Assembly (NCBI RefSeq): GCF_019793435.1
Contig: NZ_JAILYH010000019.1
Span: forward strand, 86,782 to 150,781
Length of the DNA: 64,000 bases
Origin: Rhizobium redzepovicii
GTDB lineage: Bacteria; Pseudomonadota; Alphaproteobacteria; Rhizobiales; Rhizobiaceae
Direction: 5' to 3'
In this document: positions 52,723 to 61,146 of the stretch, piece after piece
How positions within the stretch are numbered: the stretch's first letter is position 1
How the letters are laid out: the number at the start of each line of letters is the position of its first letter
The notes under the pieces: model-generated
What the model was told of the DNA's origin: nothing
What the model saw: the letters and a program-made list of their open reading frames with translations, nothing else
Database searches by the model: none
Position numbers and translations under genes: made by a program

Positions 52723-53679
52723 TCAAAGGCCGAGACCGGTCTTGGCGGCCGCCAATGCGTCGCCCTTGCCGTCGCGGGTCTTGACCCCTGCGAGCCAAGG
52801 CTCGAGCGCAGAAGGGTTCGCCTTCAGCCATTCGGAAGCGGCAGCTTCCGGCTCCTTGCCGTCATCGAGGATCTTGCCCATGATCTGGTTCTCCATGTCG
52901 AGGGAGAACTTCAGGTTCTTCAGCATCGTGCCGACATTCGGGCATTCATCGAGATAACCGGCGCGGACATTGGTATAGACCTTGGCACCGCCGAAGTCGG
53001 GACCGAAGACGTCGTCACCGCCGGTGAGGTAGGTCAGCTTGAAGTTGGTGTTCATCGGATGGGGCTCCCATCCGAGGAAGACGACGGGCTTGCCTGCTTT
53101 CTCTGCACGGGCGACCTGAGCGAGCATGCCCTGTTCCGAGGATTCGACGACTTCCATCTCCTTCATGCCGAAGGTGTTCTTTTCGATCAGGTCCATGACC
53201 AGACGGTTGCCGTCATTGCCGGGCTCGATGCCATAGATCTTGCCGTCGAGATCGTCCTTGTGGGCGGCGATGTCCTTGAAGTCCTTGATGCCGAGTTCGG
53301 CGCCCTTGGCGTTGGTGGCGAGTGTGTACTTGGCGCCGACGAGGTTGGGGCCGAAGGATTCGACTGACTTGTCATCGAGATAAGGGCGGACGTCCTTTTC
53401 CTGCGTCGGCATCCAGTTGCCGAGGAAGATGTCGATGTCCTTGTTCTTCAGCGAGGTGTAGGTGACCGGCACCGAGAGAACCTTGACGTCGGTCTGATAG
53501 CCGATGCTCTTCAGGACGACGGCTGCGGTGGCGGTGGTGGCGGTAATATCCGTCCAGCCGACATCCGAGAAGTGGACCGTGGAGCAGCTGTCAGGATCGG
53601 CGGCGAAGGCGGCGGTCGCAACGGAGAGGGCGGCGACGGCAGTTGCAGTAACCAGTTTGAACGTGCTTGTTGTTTTCAT
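52723..53679 (-). CDS. choX: choline-binding periplasmic protein ChoX
   Basis: The 318-residue binding protein has a signal peptide (KTTSTFKLVTATAVAALSVATAAFA) and the four aromatic residues known to form the choline box of S. meliloti ChoX: Trp in FSDVGWTDI, Trp in LGNWMPTQE, Tyr in GAKYTLA and Trp in LGWEPHPMN. It captures choline, with weaker binding of acetylcholine and betaine. ATG 53679 is preceded by GGGAG. The order choX-choW-choV is the same as in S. meliloti. Confidence 0.92.
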   Translation of the reverse strand: MKTTSTFKLVTATAVAALSVATAAFAADPDSCSTVHFSDVGWTDITATTATAAVVLKSIGYQTDVKVLSVPVTYTSLKNKDIDIFLGNWMPTQEKDVRPYLDDKSVESFGPNLVGAKYTLATNAKGAELGIKDFKDIAAHKDDLDGKIYGIEPGNDGNRLVMDLIEKNTFGMKEMEVVESSEQGMLAQVARAEKAGKPVVFLGWEPHPMNTNFKLTYLTGGDDVFGPDFGGAKVYTNVRAGYLDECPNVGTMLKNLKFSLDMENQIMGKILDDGKEPEAAASEWLKANPSALEPWLAGVKTRDGKGDALAAAKTGLGL

Positions 53680-53914
53680 TTTAGACTCCCAGTCTTTAAG
53701 TTCCCAAGCCAACCACCAATAGCCGAGTTTGACAAGCGACCTCAGTGCGTTTGCGTCGTATCGACCCATGCGATTGCGACGTCGGCGGATTTTTCGCGGC
53801 ACCTGGTTTTCAGGCGGCTCGGCGATTTTCGGGCTGGGATTCCTGTGATTATCGCCGCCAGGGGGCTTTTCTTTGCCATTATGAGCTTCAATAAACCGAT
53901 CAAGGAGAGATCGG

Positions 53915-54517
53915 ATGGCAAAACTCTATTTCAACTACTCGACGATGAACGCCGGCAAGTCGACGATGCTGCTGCAGGCCTCCTATAATTACCAGGAGCG
54001 CGGCATGCGCACGGTGCAGCTGATCGCCGCCTTCGACGAGCGCACCGGCCGGGGCGTCATCGGCTCGCGGATCGGGCTGGAGGCAAGCGCCATCCCCTTC
54101 GAGCCGCATGAGGACCTGTTCCGGCTGATCGCGACGCTGAGCGGAGAGGGGGCGCCGATTGCCTGTGTTTTCGTCGACGAGGCGCATTTCATGACGCCCG
54201 TCCATGTCTGGCAGCTTGCCCGCGTCGTCGACAGGCTCGGCATTCCTGTGATGGTCTATGGGCTCCGAACCGATTTCCAGGGCAAATTGTTTCCGGCCTC
54301 GCAGGAACTATTGGCGATCGCCGACGAAATGCGTGAGGTGCGGACGATCTGCCATTGCGGGCGCAAGGCGACGATGGTGGTGCGGCTCGACGCGGAGGGG
54401 AAAGTGCTGCACGAAGGCGCGCAGATCGATGTCGGCGGCAATGAGAAATATGTCTCGCTCTGCCGCAGGCATTGGGATGAAGCGATGAACGGGGCCTGGA
54501 TTGCCGAGCCGGTCTGA
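53915..54517 (+). CDS. tdk: thymidine kinase
   Basis: The 200-residue enzyme phosphorylates thymidine with ATP. It has the P-loop STMNAGKST near residue 9, FVDEAHFM with the catalytic Glu region, GLRTDFQGKLFPAS, and zinc-binding cysteines in ICHCGRKA and SLCRRHW. This is the small cellular (TK1-like) form. AAGGAGAG lies upstream of ATG. The following gene is 137 bp away in the same direction. Confidence 0.94.
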   Translation: MAKLYFNYSTMNAGKSTMLLQASYNYQERGMRTVQLIAAFDERTGRGVIGSRIGLEASAIPFEPHEDLFRLIATLSGEGAPIACVFVDEAHFMTPVHVWQLARVVDRLGIPVMVYGLRTDFQGKLFPASQELLAIADEMREVRTICHCGRKATMVVRLDAEGKVLHEGAQIDVGGNEKYVSLCRRHWDEAMNGAWIAEPV

Positions 54518-54654
54518 AGACGCGGCTGCCGCCTGTTTCTTTGGCGCCGCAAGCGACCTGCTTTCCATTTTACGCAATTCCGGGCGGAAAACCGCTTCAC
54601 ACTTTTCGGCATCATGCTCTAGCTTGGGCGATATGAGATTCCCTGGAGACGCCT

Positions 54655-55728
54655 GTGCGCAAACCTCCGCCATTCCAAAGCCAATACGAAGCTGCCGGCA
54701 GCCTTGCCGAGAGGGTTGCGGTCGACGGAGCCTATTGTGTGGGCGCGATCAGCGCGTTTAGCGGCGATGAAGCACGGTCGGCCGACGAGGTTTTCCTCGA
54801 GCAGAACGCTCGGTTCCAGGCGCATATCGCCGATGCTGAAGCACTCGACGCGCTGCAGGCCGAGCTGGTCTTTTCCCTCGACCGGCTGACGGCCGAGGTT
54901 TCCGCCGATCTCGACAGCTTTCGGGGGCTGACGCTGCGCGAGAAGATGGCCGGCTGGACGTCGCGCCAGCGGATGTGGCGCATGTACACCGAACGCGTGC
55001 GCGAGGCTCCGGTCATCGAACGACTGCTCGAGCTTCTGACGAAATCGGATGCGCTCGCCAGGCTGATCGCCGGCCAGCGCGCTGCGATCATAGGGCGGCA
55101 TAGGGTCGCCGAACGCGGTCTCGTCGACATCGTCGAGCAACGGCGCCGGCTGGTCGATTCCATCGATATCGCCCGTCTCAAGATGAAGGAGCTCAACGCC
55201 AAGGCGCTAACGACGCAGGGCCGTATCGGCGTCTACGGCAACAGGGCGCATTGGGAGCAGATGGAGGCGGAGCGGCGGGCGCTGAAGGCGGAGGCCGAGC
55301 AGATTTCCGCCGGAGAGCACGAGATGCGCGACGACAGCCAGCGGCGCGAACGGTTCATCGGTCTGTTCCAGAGCTTTGTGGATTCGCTGAACGGCCGGAT
55401 CGCCGCCTGCAACGTGCTGCTGCGCAAATTGATGATCGACGTCGAGGAGCGGTTGATCATCTACCAGGCGCAGGTCGATACCGACAGGCCGGGCATGAAG
55501 ATGCGGATCAAGCCGGAACTCTTTCCCGATATCGCCGCGCCGATCGGGCTGTTCGAGAAGGGCATGCTGGTCGCCCAGGATCTGGAGCGGCGCAAGAGCC
55601 GCGCCGATCTGGAATTCGCCGGCAGGTTTCCCGCCTATGCCGAACCGCTGCCGGAGACATCGGGAGCGCCTCTGATCGACACGGTACGCAGGTCCTTCCG
55701 TTTCAGCCTGCCTTTCCTGCGTTCCTGA
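54655..55728 (+). CDS. coiled-coil protein of unknown function
   Basis: The 357-residue protein is mostly alpha-helical with charged heptad-like stretches, for example from about residue 40 to 100 and 190 to 235 (EQMEAERRALKAEAEQISAG). There is no signal peptide or membrane segment and only two Cys. I do not recognise a domain; it is not a clear match to the TelA toxic-anion family although it shares the all-helical look. GTG 54655 is preceded by GGAGA at 7 bases. It lies 234 bp before the DUF2333 gene, with palindromic repeats between. Confidence 0.7.
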   Translation: MRKPPPFQSQYEAAGSLAERVAVDGAYCVGAISAFSGDEARSADEVFLEQNARFQAHIADAEALDALQAELVFSLDRLTAEVSADLDSFRGLTLREKMAGWTSRQRMWRMYTERVREAPVIERLLELLTKSDALARLIAGQRAAIIGRHRVAERGLVDIVEQRRRLVDSIDIARLKMKELNAKALTTQGRIGVYGNRAHWEQMEAERRALKAEAEQISAGEHEMRDDSQRRERFIGLFQSFVDSLNGRIAACNVLLRKLMIDVEERLIIYQAQVDTDRPGMKMRIKPELFPDIAAPIGLFEKGMLVAQDLERRKSRADLEFAGRFPAYAEPLPETSGAPLIDTVRRSFRFSLPFLRS

Positions 55729-55834
55729 CCCGCGAGGCCGTTCGCGCCGCTGTCGCGATGCATTCATCCGAAAAATCGAGGGCTCGTGTTGTGCTCGGCC
55801 CGTCGAGCGCATATGTGGGGATGGCAATGTCCCG

Positions 55835-55878
55835 CTGCAGAATTCCTTAAATCGGAATCGATTTAAGGAATTCTGCAG
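55835..55878. repeat. perfect 20-bp palindromic hairpin
   Basis: A 20-base arm at 55835-55854 (CTGCAGAATTCCTTAAATCG) is perfectly inverted at 55859-55878 around the loop GAAT. It is low in GC compared with the surroundings. It resembles a short repeat seen in other Rhizobium intergenic regions from memory; not checked here. Confidence 0.85.
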
Positions 55879-55892
55879 TAATTGAAAGTGTT

Positions 55893-55932
55893 ACAGCGTC
55901 CTTAGCGCGTCTGAAAAGACGCGCGGCGCTGT
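55893..55932. repeat. nested palindromic repeat upstream of DUF2333
   Basis: An inner 8-bp stem GCGCGTCT/AGACGCGC (55905-55912 with 55917-55924, loop GAAA) is enclosed by ACAGCG/CGCTGT (55893-55898 with 55927-55932). It lies about 30 bp before the DUF2333 start and 15 bp after the first palindrome. Confidence 0.78.
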
Positions 55933-55962
55933 GGCGTTTGCCTCGCCTGACAGGAGACGACG

Positions 55963-57093
55963 ATGCTTGATCGGATAGCCGGTTTTTTCAGGCTGATCGG
56001 CCAGACGATCGGTCGCTGGGCCCGCCTGTTTTCCGCCTGGGCCTTCTGGCCCTTTCTTGCCGCGCATGGCTGGTATCAGCGCCGGAGCTGGATGATCCGG
56101 CTGCCGGTCATCGCGCTCGTGGCGCTCTTCGTCGTGCTCTACGGCTATTTCTTCTGGCAGACGCAGGTCTGGTCGAATTTCAACACCGCCTTCGTCGACC
56201 AATACCGGCTTTCCGAGCGCAAGGTTGCCGCGGGACAGGACGTGCCGGTCGCGGAGGGAAGCAACAGCTCAGCCGCCAAGACCTGCCAGCGTTCCGCCAT
56301 CGTTGACGTCACGGCCGACCTGACCGACTTCAACGTCAATCAGAACGCATGGATCTCCTCGATGCTGCTCTATAAAATGGGCTTTTTCGGCATCGACTGG
56401 GATCACACGCCTTTCCTTGATAATAAGGCGTCGTTCCAGCGCGGCATCAATCAGGCGGTCCGCCGGACGTCGGCGGAGCTTGTCGATACGCTGGGGCGGG
56501 TGCGCGGCACGTCGGGCATCAACAACGATCTGCAGAGCGCCCGCGGTAACTTGCAGTTCGACGAATACAGCTGGTATTTCGGGCTCAATCCCTTCGGGCC
56601 GAAGACGCCGACGCCCTCTTACTACCGCTCGGCGATCGGCAGCCTGCGCAAGTTCAACACCGATCTTTCCGCCTGCAGCGTCATTTTCGACGGCCGCGCC
56701 GACAACCTCATGCAGTTCATCGACCGCATCGCCAACGATCTCGGCGGTACGTCCGACATGCTCGCCGAACGTTCGGAAAATCACAACCGCGGTTGGTTCG
56801 ATACGCGCGCCGACGACCGGTTCTGGTTTGCCTATGGCCAGCTCTACGCCTACTACGCCATCCTTGCCGCCGCGCAGGCGGATTTCTCGCAGGTGGTGCA
56901 GGAGCGCAATCTCGGAGCGGTGTGGGGCAGCACGATGCGGCAGTTCCAGGCAGCGCTGCGCATTCAGCCGGCGATCATCTCGAACGGGCGCGAAGACGGC
57001 TGGATCATGCCGAGCCATCTCGCCACCATGGGTTTCTATATTCTGAGGGTGCGCTCGAACCTCGTCGAGATCCGCTCGGTGCTCGACCGCTAA
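55963..57093 (+). CDS. DUF2333-family membrane-anchored protein
   Basis: The 376-residue protein has one transmembrane segment at about residues 48-66 (PVIALVALFVVLYGYFFW) and a large, presumably periplasmic, domain with SSMLLYKMGFFGIDWDHTPFLDNKASFQRGINQAVRRTS (about residues 130-170) and WFDTRADDRFWFAYGQLYAYYAIL. These fit the uncharacterised DUF2333 family. CAGGAG is 7-8 bases before the ATG. The function is unknown. Its last four bases overlap the stop of the convergent PAS gene. Confidence 0.82.
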   Translation: MLDRIAGFFRLIGQTIGRWARLFSAWAFWPFLAAHGWYQRRSWMIRLPVIALVALFVVLYGYFFWQTQVWSNFNTAFVDQYRLSERKVAAGQDVPVAEGSNSSAAKTCQRSAIVDVTADLTDFNVNQNAWISSMLLYKMGFFGIDWDHTPFLDNKASFQRGINQAVRRTSAELVDTLGRVRGTSGINNDLQSARGNLQFDEYSWYFGLNPFGPKTPTPSYYRSAIGSLRKFNTDLSACSVIFDGRADNLMQFIDRIANDLGGTSDMLAERSENHNRGWFDTRADDRFWFAYGQLYAYYAILAAAQADFSQVVQERNLGAVWGSTMRQFQAALRIQPAIISNGREDGWIMPSHLATMGFYILRVRSNLVEIRSVLDR

Positions 57094-57566
57094 ATTTTCG
57101 CGGGGCAGCGCGGTCTCGTATCGTCCTCGAAGCCGACGACGCGCAGCCTCTCGACGAACTCATAGGTGACGCCGACGATGCCGCCCCCGCTTTGACCGTC
57201 CCGGAAGCGGCCGACGCTGCGCACCAGCTTGTGGCCGCCAAGCCGATTGCAGACGCGGTATACGAAATGGAACCCGACGCCGTGAAGGCTCGCTTCTTCG
57301 AAGGTCTGGGCGATCAGGCTGCGGTCGTCCTCATGGATGCGCGACATCAGCTCGGCCAGATTGACGGGGCCGTCGCTGTAGGGGAGGTCGAAAATCGCGT
57401 GCACGTCCTCGCTTGCAAAGAAATGTCCCGCCTCGATGTCGATGCGCCAGAAGCCGAAAAGGCGATAGGCAGCAAGCATCTGGACGATTTCCGCATCAGT
57501 GATGCCGATGTGGGCGCGGGATTGCTCAGTCTTGTCGCTGACGGGCTGTTCGAAGCGAAGAGACAC
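57090..57566 (-). CDS. stand-alone PAS-domain protein
   Basis: The 158-residue protein is a single PAS-like sensor domain: FGFWRIDIEAGHFFASEDVHAIFDLPYSDGPVNLAELMSRIHEDDRSLIAQTFEEA (about residues 37-92) and the C-terminal RSVGRFRDGQSGGGIVGVTYEFVERL are typical of PAS_3. No output domain (kinase, cyclase, HTH) follows. The start is GTG 57566 with a GGGGG before it. It lies 62 bp after the LuxR gene in the same direction and probably co-transcribed, so it may sense a signal for it. Confidence 0.78.
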   Translation of the reverse strand: MSLRFEQPVSDKTEQSRAHIGITDAEIVQMLAAYRLFGFWRIDIEAGHFFASEDVHAIFDLPYSDGPVNLAELMSRIHEDDRSLIAQTFEEASLHGVGFHFVYRVCNRLGGHKLVRSVGRFRDGQSGGGIVGVTYEFVERLRVVGFEDDTRPRCPAKI

Positions 57567-57571
57567 GTTTC

Positions 57572-57600
57572 CCCCAGATCACGGGTCCCCAGATCACGGG
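57572..57600. repeat. tandem 14-bp direct repeat between luxR-type and PAS genes
   Basis: CCCCAGATCACGGG occurs at 57572-57585 and again at 57587-57600, with one base between. The pair ends 6 bp before the PAS start codon (on the minus strand), so it is in the leader of the PAS gene. Confidence 0.8.
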
Positions 57601-57627
57601 ACGACATCCAGACTCTCTTCCGATACC

Positions 57628-58353
57628 TCAGTTGATCAGCTTCAATCGAATTGCCTTAGCGACCAACTGGGTGCGGTTGACGCAATCGAGTTTTTTGATC
57701 GCGTTGGTCATGTAGGCGTTCACCGTATGATCCGAGAGCGCCAGGATCTGGCCGATTTCGATCGAGGTCTTGCCCTGGGCAGTCCAGCGCACAACTTCCA
57801 GTTCTCTGGTCGACAGCGCGTTATGCGCGCATTCCTCATTCCGCTTGACTGCATTATATGCATCGAGCGCATGCAGAATGATCATTGCCAGCTCGTTGAC
57901 CTCGCTCTGGCCGAGTGCGGCGCGCTCGCCACAGAACCAGAAGACCAGGCGCTGGCCATTGGCAGCAATGGTCGGCATGGCAACGCCCGCCGGTATGGCA
58001 TGGCGCAGCATCAGGGCGCGCAGTTCGGCGGGGAAGGCTTGACCATTGGCGGCGTCGTTTAGATGCCATGCCGGGGGGACGGCGGATTCCCTCAGCCGTA
58101 AGCCGAAAGGACAACCGCGCATCATGTGGGCGCGGTCGAACTCCTTGATATAGGCGGCCGGAAGCGAGCTCTCGATCAGCAGGGGTTTCAGCAGGAGGTC
58201 TTCCGGGGAGGGCGCGTGCATCAGGGTCGCATGCGACAGTCCGAAGGCGGCGGAGACCCTGCCGAGCGCTTGCGCAAACAGGCTGCGCGTCCGTGCAGTG
58301 GCAAGCTCTGCCGAAAGCGATGATTGTCTTTCAGAGGTAGTCATATAAGACAT
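57628..58353 (-). CDS. LuxR-family transcriptional regulator with N-terminal sensor domain
   Basis: The protein of about 241 residues has a C-terminal GerE/LuxR helix-turn-helix (LSTRELEVVRWTAQGKTSIEIGQILALSDHTVNAYMTNAIKKL, about residues 180-223) and an N-terminal domain of autoinducer-binding type size. The N-terminal part has AFPAELRALMLRHAIPAGVAMP. It lacks the full set of conserved AHL-binding residues that I would expect, so an AHL ligand is doubtful. ATG 58353 is preceded by GGGGGCG. The 327-bp upstream space to the divergent gene is a likely regulatory region. Confidence 0.82.
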   Translation of the reverse strand: MSYMTTSERQSSLSAELATARTRSLFAQALGRVSAAFGLSHATLMHAPSPEDLLLKPLLIESSLPAAYIKEFDRAHMMRGCPFGLRLRESAVPPAWHLNDAANGQAFPAELRALMLRHAIPAGVAMPTIAANGQRLVFWFCGERAALGQSEVNELAMIILHALDAYNAVKRNEECAHNALSTRELEVVRWTAQGKTSIEIGQILALSDHTVNAYMTNAIKKLDCVNRTQLVAKAIRLKLIN

Positions 58354-58680
58354 CTGTACGCCCCCGGCTGACCTAATGTTAACGCTATCAAACACAGAAA
58401 GCCGGCGGGATGCTAGTCCCAATTGACTTAGCGCAAGCTGATTTACTCGAATTGTGTAAAATTATTGAGGGGCGATCGCGCTTTAGTTGAGTTTTGACTT
58501 GCAGATATACCGTTACGGTATCTTCGATCTCCTTCACGCCGCATAGCCATGGGTCTTGCGCAGTGATGCACTGAGAGAATCACTTGGGGGAGGCGGCGGC
58601 AACAGGTGCTGAAATCCGGCTTGCTGGCGATCAAGGCAATTGCTAAGCATCTTGCCATGTATAATTGAGGCAATTTAATC
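58354..58680. other. intergenic region without a gene
   Basis: This 327-bp gap separates the LuxR-type gene from the divergent secreted protein gene. I see no coding signals. It is AT-richer than the flanks, especially at 58365-58520, and holds the promoters of both. Confidence 0.6.
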
Positions 58681-60363
58681 GTGCGCTCTGCGATTTCTTT
58701 TTTCGTGCAGTCCCTGCTTTCCCCGATACTACTTGTTTTATTATTTTTGACCCTGCCGATCGGAGCTGCAACCTCGCAGGCTGCCGGAGAGAAGAAGCAG
58801 GCAGGGCAGCCGCCAATGCGCTTCATCCTCGTGCACCATCCCCTCTGCACGGAAGACTGCCCGGGATGGGTGTCGGCAGAGGGTCGCATAACTTCTGATA
58901 CACCGGCCCAACTCCGAAAAATGCTGAAGAAGGTCGGCGGCCGGAAACTGCCGATCGTGTTCCGGTCCGAGGGCGGTGATGTCGAGGCCGCTTATGCGAT
59001 GGGCCGGATAATCCGCAAAGCCGGTCTTGAGACGGCGGTCGGTGGCGCACGGCTGAAGGATTGCCCGGCCGACGATCTGCGTTGCGATGCCGCTATCACA
59101 AAGCATGGGACCGCGCTTGGCTACGCCTATTCGGAAGGTGCATATTGTTTTTCCGCCTGTCCGCTTGTATTGGCCGGCGGTACGTCGCGTGTCGCGTCGC
59201 AATGGGCTTTGATCGGCGTTCACCAGATCACGACAGTTTATAACAAGGTGCGTGTCTCCTACCGCATCGAATACAAGATCGTGAACGGCAAGAAGAAGGA
59301 AATCTCCCGCAAGGAGGTTGGACGCAAATCAGCAGGGCAGAGCAGTTCCACCAAGCTCGGCAAGAAGGCCGGTGCTGCGTTGACAGCCTATTTGAAGGAA
59401 ATGGGCGTCAGCCAGGATGTGATCGGCCTGATGATGAGCGCCACGCCTGAGAATATCAACATCGTACTGCCCGCGGAGGCACTTCGGACGGGTCTCATCA
59501 CCGATATGCTCTCCTACAATGAGTGGCCCGGCATGCCGCTCTGCGCGAGGGATGCAGCGGCCGAGGCAGTCTGTCACGGCCACCCGGTCGCCCAAGCGCC
59601 CGTGGTGGCTGCGACACCTGTATCCAAGGCGCCGGCGCAGGATGTGGCCGCGGTCACAAGCGAGACTACACCGGAAAACCGGCCGATGGATTTTCTGCTG
59701 ATGTACAACGGCAATTGCCAGGACGAGTGCACCCAATGGATTTCTGCCGAAGGAGAGATTACGCCGGAGACACCGGCTCGGCTGCAGGCGATCTTGGAAA
59801 CGCTTGGTGAACGAAAGCTGCCGGTCGTCCTGCAATCCTATGGCGGAGACATGGACGCGGCTTTTGCGATGGGGCGTGCAATCCGGGCTGCTGGTCTAGA
59901 GACTTCGATTGGCAGAACGCGGTTGCCCCACTGCCCGACGCTGGACCCGCGTTGCAAGGCGAGCATGGTCAAAAGCGGACCGACTGGAGGCGAGGTCTCT
60001 GCAGGCGGTGCATACTGCCTTTCGAGCTGTACTCTTGTCCTGATGAGCGGAATGCCGCGGCTTGTCGGATATTCCGATATCGGCCTCGTCCGGCCCACGA
60101 CAGCTGAATATACGAAATTCTTCGCCTATTTCGACGAGATGGGCGTCGGTCCCCAGACATATGAGACGATGATGTTCGCGACGTCGATCGAGCGAGACAA
60201 GATACTGCGTTCGCAGGCATTCGATCTCGGCATCATCAATGGTATCATTCCTTACGGTGAAGAGCCCGGCCTGCATTTCTGTGGGCCAGACGCGAAGGAA
60301 AGTCTCCGATGCCCCGGAAATCAGAAGGCCGGGATCGTTCCTGCCACAGCGTTGGCAAATTGA
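58681..60363 (+). CDS. exported protein with two tandem ClpP-like domains (COG3904-type)
   Basis: The 560-residue protein has a signal peptide (residues 1-35) and two homologous halves, about residues 45-290 and 330-545, joined by a Pro/Ala/Val-rich linker. Each half has a WxSAEGxIT motif, an LPIVFRSEGGDVEAAYAMGR-type block (SEGGD / SYGGD oxyanion-like loop), RL-x2-CP-x2-D-x-RC and a serine motif AYCFSAC / AYCLSSC. This is the crotonase/ClpP-like fold of periplasmic COG3904 proteins. In half 1, Ser is followed 23 residues later by His (IGVHQ), like the Ser-His pair of ClpP. In half 2 that position is Arg (IGLVRP), so half 2 is probably inactive. Half 1 also has a basic insert (VNGKKKEISRKEVGRKS). 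The start is GTG 58681. Confidence 0.8.
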   Translation: MRSAISFFVQSLLSPILLVLLFLTLPIGAATSQAAGEKKQAGQPPMRFILVHHPLCTEDCPGWVSAEGRITSDTPAQLRKMLKKVGGRKLPIVFRSEGGDVEAAYAMGRIIRKAGLETAVGGARLKDCPADDLRCDAAITKHGTALGYAYSEGAYCFSACPLVLAGGTSRVASQWALIGVHQITTVYNKVRVSYRIEYKIVNGKKKEISRKEVGRKSAGQSSSTKLGKKAGAALTAYLKEMGVSQDVIGLMMSATPENINIVLPAEALRTGLITDMLSYNEWPGMPLCARDAAAEAVCHGHPVAQAPVVAATPVSKAPAQDVAAVTSETTPENRPMDFLLMYNGNCQDECTQWISAEGEITPETPARLQAILETLGERKLPVVLQSYGGDMDAAFAMGRAIRAAGLETSIGRTRLPHCPTLDPRCKASMVKSGPTGGEVSAGGAYCLSSCTLVLMSGMPRLVGYSDIGLVRPTTAEYTKFFAYFDEMGVGPQTYETMMFATSIERDKILRSQAFDLGIINGIIPYGEEPGLHFCGPDAKESLRCPGNQKAGIVPATALAN

Positions 60364-60457
60364 TATCGGACTGCGGAAGAACATTTCCTGATGGCCCATC
60401 GCTGTTGCCCGTGGGCGACTGCTTGTTGCCGGTCTGAAATTGTTTTTCTTCCGCCGG

Positions 60458-60988
60458 CTACTCCTTATCCTTCAAATCATTCTTCGACGTCACGCTCATC
60501 AGCTTCTCCAGGAAGCCGAGCATGACGGCGGAGGCGACGAAGGCGAGGTGCATGAGCGTCAGCCACATGATCTTGCCGTCGGCGTATTTGTCGGCGTTGA
60601 GGAAGACCTGCAGCAGGTGGATGGAGGAGATGGCGACGATCGAGGAGGCGACCTTGATCTTCAGGCTGCCTGAATCAAGCTTGCCGAGAAAGGAGACTTC
60701 GTTGTCGGCTTCGCTCGCTTCATCGAAGCGGCTGACGAAATTTTCATAGCCCGAAATCATCACCATGACGATCAGGCTCGCGACGAGAGCCGCATCGATC
60801 AGGCTGAGCATGGCAAGGATCATCTCCGCCTCGTCGAGGGCGAAGACGCCGGAAGCGATCTTCAGCAGCTTGTAGCCGAAGGAAACGGCATAGACGGCGA
60901 GTGCCGCAACCAGGCCGATATAGAAGGCGACGAGGATCCAGCGGCTCGACAGGATGATGCGCTCGATGATCAGTTCCAGTGCTTTCAT
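60458..60988 (-). CDS. YqhA/UPF0114 family membrane protein
   Basis: The 176-residue protein has four hydrophobic segments and the UPF0114 traits IERIILSSRWILVAFYIGLVAAL, IDAALVASLIVMVMISGYENFVS and KLDSGSLKIKVASSIVAISSIHLLQVFLN (about residues 105-135). The function is unknown. It is divergent from fhs with a 158-bp spacer and ends convergently with the ClpP-like gene. Confidence 0.88.
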   Translation of the reverse strand: MKALELIIERIILSSRWILVAFYIGLVAALAVYAVSFGYKLLKIASGVFALDEAEMILAMLSLIDAALVASLIVMVMISGYENFVSRFDEASEADNEVSFLGKLDSGSLKIKVASSIVAISSIHLLQVFLNADKYADGKIMWLTLMHLAFVASAVMLGFLEKLMSVTSKNDLKDKE

Positions 60989-61146
60989 GTCTTCACCCTA
61001 TAAAACCGCGATCGTTGACCGCCACATAAACATCCGGCGTGGCCGCCGCAAGGCGCAGTGCTATTCACACCTCGCCGATATTTCGCTATCCCGATGAGAG
61101 GGAAAACGCCTCCGCGCCCCGCGGTAGGCCGGGACGGGGAACATCC

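Noticed and set aside
54655..55728. Toxic anion resistance (TelA) family assignment
   Set aside because: Only the helical character agrees; I could not point to a TelA signature.
57628..58353. Quorum-sensing (AHL) receptor
   Set aside because: No synthase gene nearby and the expected AHL-contact residues are not clear; called only LuxR-family.
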